Positions 1 through 8,192 of a stretch of 18,657 nucleotides of DNA are shown piece after piece (the stretch's first letter is position 1; each line of letters opens with the position of its first letter). Location: positions 1 through 18,657 of the forward strand of contig MU839326.1 in assembly GCA_030685235.1 (NCBI GenBank), read 5' to 3'. Source of the stretch: Copromyces sp. CBS 386.78. Its lineage: Eukaryota > Ascomycota > Sordariomycetes > Sordariales > Sordariaceae. The translations under genes were made by a program, and so were the position numbers. The notes under the pieces are model-generated. The model saw nothing but the letters and a program-made list of their open reading frames with translations, searched no databases and was not told the DNA's origin.

Positions 1-95
1 ATATAATATAATATAATATAATATAATATAATATAATATAATATAATATAATATAATATAATATAATATAATATAATATAATATAATATAATATA
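1..95. repeat. ATATA microsatellite
   Basis: Nineteen uninterrupted copies of the 5-base unit ATATA open the window and may continue upstream of it. The array ends where the sequence changes to TTAAATTAAT. It has no visible coding content. Confidence 0.95.
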
Positions 96-491
96 TTAAA
101 TTAATATAATAAATTCAATAATATGATTTATTAGTATAATAAAGGTATTTAATATATTATATTATATATTATAATTTTTAAATTTATTAATTAATATTTA
201 ATATTATAATTCAATTAAATTAATTTGCTTATATTATTAAAAAGAATATTAATATAAATTTATAATAATTTTCAATTATAAAAGGATTGAAAATCCTTAA
301 ATTCTTTATAATTATTTTTTTTTTCAATCCAATCTTCTAACCTCGTTACAACTATACTATAATTACTTCTATTAGTAAAATAAAGGTATATAAAAACCTT
401 TTCTATAAAATTAATAAATAAGAATTCTTTAAAAATCTTTTATTATTATTATACTATATTTATATAATTTTAAACCCTTAAAAAAATCAAA
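96..491. other. AT-rich upstream region of the hAT-like gene, with a short hairpin
   Basis: No gene is visible here. There is a 7-bp perfect inverted repeat, AAGGATT / AATCCTT, at 282-288 and 292-298 with a 3-nt loop. A TATA-like stretch, CTATATTTATATAA, lies about 20-40 bases before the ATG at 492, and the start context is AATCAAAATGCC with A at -3. Because the region is extremely AT-rich, TATA matches carry little weight, so promoter function is only inferred from position. Confidence 0.35.
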
Positions 492-805
492 ATGCCTTAT
501 ACTTCCGATAATACTGAACCTATTTCTACTCAAAAGACAACTGTTTCTACCCAAAACGAACCTTCGAAAAAAATGAATAAATTAAATATTAATACGAATT
601 TAAAAGGAAAAAATCGAGTTATAGAAGAAACGTCTTCTATACCAGCTTCTAGTAGTTTTCGAATCGAGGATAATAATATTAAAGAAAATAGACCGGATTT
701 TATTTTTAAATCAAAAGCGTATATTATACAAGCAGGTCATTTTAGCGTTAAACCTTTACCAATTAATATTTATAAACCTCGGCGGATTAAATTATCTTAT
801 AAATA

Positions 806-914
806 GTAAATAATAAATAAAAAACTATATATATATATATATTTATAATAAAAGAAAATTTAATTTTATATTTATTAAAGATATTTACTAAAATTTTTAT
901 AATTACTATTATAG
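806..914 (+). other. Intron 1 of the hAT-like gene
   Basis: The donor is GTAAAT and the acceptor TTATAG. Exon 1 ends with two bases of a codon (TA) and exon 2 supplies T, making Tyr105 and keeping the frame open into the SNFIKHL segment. Confidence 0.7.
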
Positions 915-1012
915 TAAAATCGAAAAAGTAAAAGGCTTTCAAGCTTCGAATTTTATTAAACATTTAAAAATAAATCATAAAAATAAACCATACAATAAAA
1001 AAATGGAAGAGC

Positions 1013-1017
1013 AGATA
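1013..1017. repeat. Left target-site duplication (AGATA) of the Gypsy element
   Basis: AGATA immediately precedes the left LTR and is repeated at 17105-17109 directly after the right LTR. Five bases is the expected duplication length for Ty3/Gypsy integrases. These bases are part of the codons CAG ATA in exon 2 of the interrupted gene. Confidence 0.9.
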
Positions 1018-1364
1018 TATTACGCGAAGAGAGTCTTCACAAATAATACTACAAATAATAATAATAATAATAGATAAAGAATACAACTAATCACTAGACA
1101 AAATAACAATACGTAACAATAGGCGATAATATTATTAAAGGAAGCGTAAGGCAATACTAACAAAAGCCTCAACCTAAGACCTTATATATAATTTCATAAA
1201 GTATAAACAAAATAAATATTAAATTAATATAATATAAATTAATAATCCAATCAACCTTAATAGAAATTAATTAAGGAATACTCTTATATAGTATAGACCG
1301 CTTAAATAAGCGTATACTAAAATAGAGCGGGTTATCCGAACATTTACCTAAAATTCCCCTAATA
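1018..1364 (-). repeat. Gypsy 3' LTR (left copy)
   Basis: This copy is 347 bp, the same length as the right copy, and aligns without obvious gaps. It shares TATTACGCGAAGAG at the start, CTCTTATATAG and AATAGAGCGGGT inside, and TTCCCCTAA near the end. The terminal CA is TA here and the internal CGCTCAAATGAGCG is CGCTTAAATAAGCG, both explained by C->T and G->A RIP. It is 3' in the element because the element reads on the minus strand. Confidence 0.93.
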
Positions 1365-1374
1365 TTTCTCCTTC
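1365..1374 (-). other. Polypurine tract of the Gypsy element
   Basis: On the minus strand the bases directly adjoining the left LTR read GAAGGAGAAA, an all-purine run exactly where the plus-strand primer of a minus-oriented LTR retrotransposon should be. No purine run adjoins the right LTR on the + strand. Confidence 0.65.
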
Positions 1375-1920
1375 TACGAAAGAAATAAATACTTACTATT
1401 TACAAAATTATACTAAATATAACCTATTACAAACATTTATTAAATTATTATTATAACTAATTATTTTAACGCTATTATATATTATACTTAATACTAAACC
1501 TCCTAATAAAAAATTCTAATACCGAACAATCCAATATATAACATTAAATAACTATTAATACAATAATAAATTCAATAATTATTCGAATAAATTCCCGATT
1601 TATCGTTATTTTTATTAACGTTCTCAAGATATTAAAATTAGTAAGAAGTATTATAGCGGGAATATTTACAGCCGTTAAAAGGAGAATCTTCCTAATTACG
1701 CTAATCCAAAAGGAGAATCTTCCTAATTACGCTAATCGTTTTATTAATACTAATTATTACAAATAATTAGGTAATAGGGAAAGCGTATAAAAGGTAAAGT
1801 ATTATATCCGCTAGAATAGGCAAATTGTAAATTAAATTTATTAATATTAAAAATACCGTAGCCGAAATTAGCGCTAAAATAAGTACTACAATTAATAATA
1901 ATTCCCGGAATTACATCGAT
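1375..1920 (-). other. Gypsy 3' region of unknown content (segment nearest the 3' LTR)
   Basis: This is AT-rich decayed sequence between the 3' LTR and the nested MULE. No recognisable protein domain was found on either strand. One minus-strand frame is strongly hydrophobic (LLLIVVLILALISATVFLILI-like), but RIP inflates Ile, Leu and Phe, so this is weak. The segment contains a 31-base-period tandem duplication at 1677-1737. It belongs with 5531-7004 and 8193-8960, which together form the extra 3' region of the retrotransposon. Confidence 0.5.
1677..1737. repeat. Two-copy tandem duplication, 31-base period
   Basis: The 30-base segment starting AAAAGGAGAATC and ending ACGCTAATC occurs at 1677-1706 and again, perfectly, at 1708-1737, separated by a single C. 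The two copies are identical despite heavy RIP around them, so the duplication probably happened after the mutations. Confidence 0.9.
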
Positions 1921-1928
1921 TTATTAAA
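1921..1928. repeat. Left target-site duplication (TTATTAAA) of the 3.6-kb MULE
   Basis: TTATTAAA directly precedes the GAGAAAC terminus and recurs at 5523-5530 directly after the other terminus. Eight bases lies at the lower end of the range usual for Mutator-like elements. Confidence 0.82.
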
Positions 1929-2015
1929 GAGAAACTCTATTCGCACCGCCATCTTTCTCTTCATACACCGCCGCCCCACCTCTCTCGCCCTTCTGGCCAA
2001 TCAAATCGCCCGCAT
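1929..2015 (+). repeat. Left terminal inverted repeat of the MULE
   Basis: It starts GAGAAACTCTATTCGCACCG and matches the reverse complement of 5436-5522 (GAGAAATTCTATTCGCACCG) along about 87 bases. Differences are mostly C/T or G/A. The shared block GCCAATCAAATCGC is also found in the TIRs of the 7013-8184 element. Confidence 0.9.
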
Positions 2016-2324
2016 CCTTTAGCTCCCGCTTTTAGCATGAACACTAGTGAGCAAACCGTACCGCGCCCGCTAAGCCCCCAGATTATAGTCTATTATACAT
2101 TCAACCCCTTGTACAGGCTAGATTTCGTAATCGTTATACTTAGCGATTTGCATTATCGCATTGCTTCTTCTATTACTATTTCACTATTACTACCCTCCTT
2201 CCCTATAATTAATCAAACCACCATCGCGCGCATTACGAGATATCCCCAAGTAAATAAAGCGCTGGCATCTGTCAACGGTAGGAAATGATATATTATCTTT
2301 CTGTGCGTTTTATAGCTAACCGTA

Positions 2325-5107
2325 ATGATGTAGATAGCCGACGTGATTCCTTAGCCGACGGGTGTATGCGATTGTGGCGTATACCCCAGTTACGCAATCG
2401 ACCTTAATTTTATCGACCCTAATCTAAGACCTTTAACGAGCGATACCCCTAGCGATACCCCTAGCGAGCTCCCTAGCGAGCTTCCTAGCGAGTTTACTTT
2501 AGTGCAACCTATGGAGATTGATGATGATTAGCCTAGCGATCAAGAAGACGAGCCGTACGAGCCCCCCTTTCGCCGTTATAAGTATAGTAATTATATTATT
2601 TTTAATACCTAGTATAAGAAGTTCAATTATTTAGTTATAATTATTTAAAATTAGGTAAGAGAGTTTAGTTATAACGTTGTAAAAGGTCGCTATAGTAATA
2701 AAGTTAATGAATTTAGTTATATTCGATTCTATATTATATACGTAAATAGTCCTAATTGCAAATTAATAGCCTACTCTCGTTTTATATTAATAGCTAAATA
2801 AGGATACTTTTAATAAGAGTATACTAAGGTATTAAAATGCAATAATAAGAGGTAGACTTTTAAACTACGAGAAGGCTATAAAAAATATACTTATCTTCCT
2901 ACTAAATAAATATAAATCTATAGGGCGTTTAAAGTTAAGTATAGGGTTTTAATAGCCGCTTATATTAACCGCCCTAGTATATATAATTGTAAGATTGCTA
3001 TCGAATTAGAAAAGAGGTTCTTAAATTTATATTTTACAATATGGTAATTAGAGAATTTGCGTTATAAATTTAAAAAGGAGGCTATAATTAGATATATTCC
3101 CTTTTAAGCAACTATAAAATTCCTTATAGAGTAAAGGATTTACTTTAAAGTTAATTAGGCAGATATAATTAAAACGAAGCTAACCGTTATATTTTAGAAT
3201 AATCCTTAGGGAGAGAAGTATTAGCAATATTAGCTATACGTATAAATATATAATAATACGTATAAAATTAATAATAAGGGGCTCGCCTTCTTCTAAATTA
3301 TCGGTATAATTAATATTGGCTATACGTTTAATTACGCTTTCGGATTAATTAATAACGAACGGTAAGAGGGATTTAATTGGCTAATAGATTAAATTAATAT
3401 TTATTATTAAACTATTAGCGCTGCTAAACTATATGTAACTATTATAGATTATAATACGGTAATAAGGGTAACTATTAAGCGAGTCTATTTAAAAGCGAGA
3501 TCCTAATTATATATTTTCTATATTAATAAGAATGTAGTATTGAATATTAAGTGTAAATAGGATAGGAAGGTCGCCGCTTAAATTACTAATATTTATACTG
3601 CTGTAATATAAGTATAATTCTATTAAGAAATATTAGTATTAATATAGTCAGCCTAATCAGTATAATTAGCATAGTTACCTAACGATATTCCTAATAATAT
3701 TATAATTTTAAATAAGTTTAATAAAAAGGATCGAACGGTTGTTAGTAATTTTAACCGTCTAATAAATAGTATAAATAATTTAGAACTTCTCCTTAATATT
3801 ATAAAATATTTACGAACTAGCTTTTATACCCTTTAGAAATATATATATTATACGTATATTAAAAAAGACTTTAATACCGCCTTTAAAAAGCTCTATAATT
3901 ATTTTTCGTAGTAAATAACGATTATTACGTATTTAAAAGAGACGTATATAACCGTAAAGGAGGAATAGGCTACGTATTATATTAATAAAAGATTTAATTT
4001 TAGTTATTGTATTATATTATTAATTGAGTTAGCTAATTATAATCTTAAAAATTCGTTATTATTAATAAAGTCCAATTTTAAACCTATACTAACCTATATC
4101 CCCCCTTATATATTTTATATTAATTCTAATATTTTTATCCCTTTTATATAAGTAATAATATAGTTATCGCAACGATCTAACAGAATTTTAAGTTTATCGC
4201 TATAATAAAAAAGAGGATAGATAAGAGGGTTATAAAAGAGAAGATTCGTATAATAAACGAATTTTTCAATAAGGATTGGTATAGTACTATCCTTAGATAG
4301 GTCTCTTAATTAGCACTCAATAAAATCGTTCGTTAACGTTATATCGTATTTAGTACTATCCCTATAGAAGTTAATTTATACTCCGACGAATTAGAATTTT
4401 ATACAGGCAAGTTTACCGTATAATTTAGCTTATTATATTCGTATATTATAATCGAACGGATATTCGACCGATCGAAACTATTTAAATTCGAAAAGTTGGA
4501 CTTTTATTTATATTAGTAGCTTATTAAATCCTTCGATAACGACGACGAATATTTATAATATTAAGAGTTCAATAAAGTAACGAAATTTAAAAGCTACTTT
4601 TAAAATACTATACTATTTATTATTAATTTTCGTACCCTTTAATTAACTACGCTAATTAATATTTAAATTCCTCTTCCTTCTATAGTACTAGCGTAATTTT
4701 AAGTAATATTATAAGCGGTATTATAATTTTATAGCCGGCTTCGTTTCTAGCCTACTTAAGGCTGAACCCTTGTACGAAGTTAAAATCCTATAGTATTAAT
4801 ATATATACGCCTAAATATCTAGCGAACTTAATCTGGTTTTAAGGTTGTTAATTTAAAGGTAAAGAATAAAGCCGACCGTTGTTAGCTTCTTACTAGTATT
4901 TAGAATAGAGGACGTAACCGCCTTTACGGTAATATAAATAGAAGTAGAAGAAGAGGAAAAAAAGGAGGTAGCGCTATTTGTAATAGAAGAGGAAGTATAA
5001 TTAATATTATTAGAAGAGGAAGTAAGGGAGGAGGTACGCCTACTAATACTCCTATTAATATATAAGGTATATGGTGTAGTATACGTATTGCTAGTACGTA
5101 GTAGTAA
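2325..5107 (+). pseudogene. MULE transposase remnant
   Basis: The frame opens at the ATGs at 2325/2328; the short relative retains the same first residues as MQIADATPQPT at 7443. An acidic, Ser/Pro-rich N-terminus follows (2414-2570, repeated SDTPSELPSE units, then SDQEDEPYEPP). Next is a FAR1-like DNA-binding segment (about 2600-2800, VVKGR..SNKVN..SYIRFYII). The MULE catalytic core lies at about 3270-3540: IIGIINIGYTFNYAFGLINNER, then IIDYNTVI with the conserved Asp, then LYIFYINKNV at 3507-3536, where LCIFHINKNV is expected. The Cys (TGT->TAT) and His (CAC->TAC) of the CxxH motif are therefore both changed to Tyr by RIP. The C-terminus is Gly/Arg-rich (about 4960-5060) and matches GRGGTPASTP in the short relative. 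Many TAA/TAG codons stand where Gln or Trp is expected, so no functional protein can be made. Confidence 0.82.
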
Positions 5108-5219
5108 CTTTGGGAGCCTTTTAGTAGGAGACTGAGCGATTATATAATAGATTTTAAATAGATTATTAATATATAAATTAATGTAAATTGAATACGATTG
5201 ATTAATTGTTTAATTGAGC

Positions 5220-5298
5220 GATGTGCGATTGTACGATGTGCGATTGTGCCGCTAAGTGCGCTGTAAAGTGCGCTGTAAAGTGTGTTGTAAAGTGTGTA
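5220..5298. repeat. Subterminal tandem repeats of the MULE
   Basis: Degenerate tandem units related to GATGTGCGATTGT and to AAGTGCGCTGTA occur here. They correspond to the cleaner 15-base and 12-base arrays at 7826-7898 in the short relative. Such subterminal arrays may be transposase-binding sites; that function is inferred. Confidence 0.7.
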
Positions 5299-5435
5299 AA
5301 TCTAGGTGTAAATTTAGGTATAGATCTAAGCTTGGTATTAGGTATAATATTTCGTAAAAGAATATAATGCTAAGATTTTTAGGTGAAATTTGTAAAAGAA
5401 TACTACTATAAAAGGGTGGGTGGACCGCGGTTTAA

Positions 5436-5522
5436 ATGCGAGCGATTTGATTGGCTAGAAATGCGGGAGGGGTGGGGCGGCGGTGTATGAAGAGAAAGAT
5501 GGCGGTGCGAATAGAATTTCTC
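5436..5522 (-). repeat. Right terminal inverted repeat of the MULE
   Basis: This is the reverse complement of 1929-2015 with a handful of transition differences. It ends ...GAATTTCTC, directly followed by the TTATTAAA duplication. Confidence 0.9.
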
Positions 5523-5530
5523 TTATTAAA
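5523..5530. repeat. Right target-site duplication (TTATTAAA) of the MULE
   Basis: It is identical to 1921-1928. A ninth base could be argued because the left copy is preceded by T, but eight bases is the consistent solution with the second MULE. Confidence 0.82.
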
Positions 5531-7004
5531 TATATTTAGCTGCTAATAGGGCAAAAATACGGCGCAAAATTTTAATAATCTTATATAGGGCAATAACCTC
5601 GTCTTTTAAATTATTTACCTCCTTATTTTAATATTAATTTAATTAGATTAATAATTATAATTACTAATTAAATACCTCTTATACTACGTTAAAAATAACG
5701 TTTATATTAATTATTTCGGTAATATAAACTTCTTTTATAATTTTTTTAATAATAATTAATAATTTTAATTAGGCTAGTATATTAAGAACGACCTAAGCAT
5801 AATATAAGAAACTTATACGGGCTAATATACTGCTAATCTATTTAAAAAGATTAATTATATAATTATAATATTATAACGCTAAGAATATAACCTTTATTAG
5901 GATTTTTTTAATAAAAAAAGGATCCCCGTCATTAAATTTATTAAATACGGCGTTAAAGGTATTTTTAATATAATAAATTAAATTACTTTAAAAAAAAGAA
6001 TCTTTTTTTATAAATTTTTCGAAATACTCTTTAACAATCTTATTAATTTCATTATAAAAATCGTTATCTATAATAACGTTTAATATATAGCAATCTTTAT
6101 AATATATATCTATAATCGCCTTTATAATATCCGGGTAAAATTTATTTTAAGCAACCAATTTATTAAGTCGCGTATTACTAATAGCGTAAATTTAAATAAC
6201 TCATATAATTATCTACCGGTTCTTTTAAACTAGCGTTTACTTATTTTTAGCGGGGATTATAATAATTTAAACGGTAAGGGCGGAATTTTAAACGGCGGGA
6301 ATAAAACGGAGGCGTATTTAATTAAAAGCCTAATTAACTATAAAATTAATTTCCTATTACTCTTATTCGTTAGCGAAATTATAAATATTAAACGTAATAA
6401 TACAGCTAATAAAATTAATTAATTTAATAATAATAAAACCTATTCCTAACCAATTACTAGTATATTATAAAATAAAAGTAATTTCTATTAATTAACTACA
6501 GTTATAAATATAAATATTATTAGAAAAAAATACTATCGGGATAAAAGAGAAAAAAGTATCCTCTTTAATATATTTAATTATTTAAACATACGTATTATAT
6601 ATAAAGGGATTATAATCCTGAAGAATTTAATCCTACTAATCTCCGAAACTACTACTCTTAATCAATTTATCCGTAATCGGGGCTGATAAAATTACTATAA
6701 TTAAATAATTAATATTACCGCCTATTACTTATAAAATAGCTTAGTCGAAATTAATTTATACGCCCATATAATCAATTATACTATAAAAAACCGAAATTAA
6801 AATATTATTATAATAAATAAATAAATAATTCGCTATTATAAGTAAAATATAACGGCGACCAAACTATATAGTTATAATATTATATATTATTACGCTATTA
6901 AGAACGAAGGACTTAATATTAGGAAGATAATGGCTAGGGTTATACGGGCCGGTAACTTTACCTAAACTAATAATAAAATTAATAATATACTATATATAAA
7001 TATA
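5531..7004 (-). other. Gypsy 3' region of unknown content (middle segment)
   Basis: About 1.5 kb of RIP-saturated sequence lies between the two nested MULEs. On the minus strand, if TAA/TAG are ignored, stretches such as NKFYPDIIKAIIDIYYKD and EVNNLKDEVIALYKIIKIL (near 5600 and 6100) read like protein, but I do not recognise a family. No TIR, LTR or target duplication of its own was found. It is contiguous in origin with 1375-1920 and 8193-8960 once the MULEs are removed. Confidence 0.45.
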
Positions 7005-7012
7005 TTTAAAAA
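7005..7012. repeat. Left target-site duplication (TTTAAAAA) of the short MULE
   Basis: TTTAAAAA directly precedes the GAGAATG terminus and recurs at 8185-8192. Length and A/T-only composition match the other MULE. Confidence 0.85.
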
Positions 7013-7132
7013 GAGAATGTCTTTTCGCACCGTAATGAATGTCTTCCTGCACCGTAGCCCCACCCTTCCCGCGCGCCAAGGCACACTAATGCACCCCAAA
7101 AATTTTTGAGCCAATCAAATCGCTCGCATCCA
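7013..7132 (+). repeat. Left 120-bp terminal inverted repeat of the short MULE
   Basis: It starts GAGAATGTCTTTTCGCACCG and ends CGCTCGCATCCA. It matches the reverse complement of 8065-8184 except for one C/T difference and one A/T difference in the AAAAATTTTT block. Confidence 0.95.
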
Positions 7133-7286
7133 GATCGTGATCCACAGCTCCTATTCTTGGCGTCAGCAAACCGTACCGCGCCCGCCAAGCCCCCAGATTA
7201 CAGCCCATTACACATTCAAACCCCTGCACAGGCCAGATTTCGTAATCGTTACACTTAGCGATTTGCATCGTCGCATCGCTTCCTCC

Positions 7287-7320
7287 ATCACCCATCACCA
7301 TCACCATCACCACCCTCCCA
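7287..7320. repeat. Short CATCAC-type simple repeat
   Basis: Repeated CATCAC/CATCACC units run from 7287 to 7320 inside the short MULE. The matching stretch in the larger MULE near 2170-2200 is degraded to TATTACT-like sequence, as C->T RIP would produce. Confidence 0.7.
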
Positions 7321-7442
7321 TAATCAATCAAACCACCATCGCGCATCACGAGATACCGCCCAAGTAAATAAAGCGCTGGCATCTGTCAACGGTATGGAAA
7401 TAATATATCAACTTTCTATACGTTTTACAGCTAACCGTAATA

Positions 7443-7657
7443 ATGCAAATAGCCGACGCGACTCCCCAGCCGACGAGTGCATGCGACCGTGGCGCACACA
7501 GGCTAGACGAGGCCGCCCTCGTGGCAGTACATAGAGAGGTAGAGGAGGAGAAGAGAGAGGAGGCAGATCTACACAGGGTAGGGGAGGCACGCCAGCCAGC
7601 ACCCCAGCTGGCACTCAACGGCGCAGCACACGGATCGCTGGCACACAAGGCCAGTGA
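7443..7657 (+). pseudogene. Transposase end fragments fused by internal deletion
   Basis: ATG at 7443 starts MQIADATPQPTSACD, which matches the degraded N-terminus of the larger MULE transposase at 2325. The deletion junction lies near 7500. Sequence after it matches the transposase C-terminus in another frame (RGGRSTQGRGGTPASTP) and ends with a TGA at 7655-7657. Reading from the ATG instead gives a 94-residue frame running to 7727 that changes frame at the junction. The catalytic core is gone, so it cannot encode a transposase. It is useful as an un-RIPped reference for both ends of the family's protein. Confidence 0.65.
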
Positions 7658-7800
7658 GGGAGGGAGACTCTGGAGCTCTCGCTGGCGGTCTGGAGATCTC
7701 GCTGGCACTCGCTGGCAGTCAGATTGAGCGATTACACGATAGATATTAGATAGATTATCATTGTATGGATTAATGTAGATTGAGTGCGATTGATTGATCG

Positions 7801-7824
7801 CTCAATTGAACTCGTTCAATTGAG
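7801..7824. repeat. Perfect 10-bp palindrome with CTCG loop
   Basis: CTCAATTGAA at 7801-7810 and TTCAATTGAG at 7815-7824 are exact inverted repeats separated by CTCG. It sits next to the tandem arrays in the subterminal region of the short MULE. Confidence 0.93.
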
Positions 7825-7825
7825 C

Positions 7826-7967
7826 GATGTGCGACCGTGCGATGTGCGACCGTGCGATGTGCGACCGTGCCGCTAAGTGCGCTGTAAAGTGCGCTGTAAA
7901 GTGGCCAATCTGGGTGCACATCTGGGTGCAGATCTGGGTGCAGATCTGGGCGCAGATCTGGGCTTGG
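7826..7967. repeat. Three adjoining minisatellite arrays in the short MULE
   Basis: GATGTGCGACCGTGC is repeated three times perfectly (7826-7870). AAGTGCGCTGTA occurs twice (7875-7898). A 12-base unit, ATCTGGGTGCAG with small variations, occurs five times (7908-7967). The larger MULE has mutated versions of the first two at 5220-5298. Confidence 0.93.
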
Positions 7968-8064
7968 CACTGGGCAGGATATTTCATGAAAGGATGTAAT
8001 GCCAAGATTTCTGGGCGAAATCTATGAAAGAATACCGCTGCCAAGCTGGGTGTGGAGACTTAGA

Positions 8065-8184
8065 TGGATGCGAGCGATTTGATTGGCTCAAAATTTTTTG
8101 GAGTGCATTAGTGTGCCTTGGCGCGCGGGAAGGGTGGGGCTACGGTGCAGGAAGACATTCATTACGGTGCGAAAAGACATTCTC
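8065..8184 (-). repeat. Right 120-bp terminal inverted repeat of the short MULE
   Basis: This is the reverse complement of 7013-7132 with about two differences. It ends ...AAGACATTCTC immediately before TTTAAAAA. Confidence 0.95.
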
Positions 8185-8192
8185 TTTAAAAA
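8185..8192. repeat. Right target-site duplication (TTTAAAAA) of the short MULE
   Basis: It is identical to 7005-7012. Confidence 0.85.

Larger units (their letters stand above)
492..1017 (+). pseudogene. hAT-type transposase-like gene, 5' part (exon 1 and most of exon 2), interrupted by a retrotransposon
   Basis: Exon 1 (492-805) encodes a polar, Ser/Thr/Asn/Lys-rich N-terminus that contains no cysteine. Intron 1 is 806-914 (GTAAAT...TATAG, 109 bp, with a possible branch site TACTAAA). Exon 2 begins at 915 and encodes QASNFIKHLKINH (His121 and His126). This resembles the last helix of a BED-type zinc finger as found at the N-terminus of hAT transposases, but the usual Cys pair is not present in exon 1. 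The frame runs through residue 139 (Ile, ATA), which ends exactly at 1017, the last base of the left AGATA target duplication. Coding resumes in frame at 17110. The spliced whole gene is 422 codons. Splice sites and frame are seen in the sequence; the hAT assignment rests mainly on the 3' part. It could be a domesticated hAT-derived gene or the remnant of a hAT element. Confidence 0.75.
1929..5522 (+). mobile_element. Mutator-like (MULE) DNA transposon, nearly full length, RIP-inactivated
   Basis: This 3,594-bp element is bounded by 87-bp terminal inverted repeats (1929-2015 and 5436-5522) and the 8-bp duplication TTATTAAA. The interior carries a + strand transposase remnant with MULE catalytic-core features. 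Length, long TIRs and a single transposase resemble fungal MULEs of the Hop type. It lies inside the 3' region of the Gypsy element and so is younger than that insertion. The TIR zones keep many CpA sites and moderate GC, while the interior from about 2600 to 5200 is almost free of CpA and TpG. The 1.17-kb element at 7013-8184 is a relative with matching subterminal sequence. Confidence 0.88.
7013..8184 (+). mobile_element. Non-autonomous, internally deleted MULE, almost free of RIP
   Basis: This 1,172-bp element has 120-bp terminal inverted repeats (7013-7132, 8065-8184) that differ at only about two positions, flanked by TTTAAAAA. Its left interior (about 7160-7500) matches 2048-2390 of the larger MULE. 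Its right interior (about 7505-8064) matches about 4900-5435. It therefore lacks roughly 2.5 kb of transposase core. It is clearly GC-richer than everything around it and retains CA and TG dinucleotides that are TA in the larger copy, for example CACATTC versus TACATTC and GCACAGGCC versus GTACAGGCT. The differences in the outer TIR show it belongs to a sister subfamily rather than descending from the neighbouring copy. Open frames inside it are fragments or chance frames, not genes. Confidence 0.92.

Noticed and set aside
282..298. AAGGATT hairpin as a terminator or element end
   Set aside because: It is a short inverted repeat in very AT-rich DNA with no partner copy near the right end of the hAT-like gene.
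492..806. 104-codon frame as a stand-alone gene
   Set aside because: The stop (TAG at 804-806) overlaps a GTAAAT donor; splicing continues in frame into a BED-like SNFIKHLKINH segment.
2037..2288. 83-codon + strand frame in the left part of the large MULE
   Set aside because: It lies in TIR-proximal non-coding sequence upstream of the transposase start. Its counterpart in the short MULE is open only by virtue of GC-rich sequence, with a different start and end; no family resemblance was seen.
7826..7967. Repeats considered as a CRISPR array
   Set aside because: The units are directly adjoining with no unique spacers, and the context is a eukaryotic transposon.
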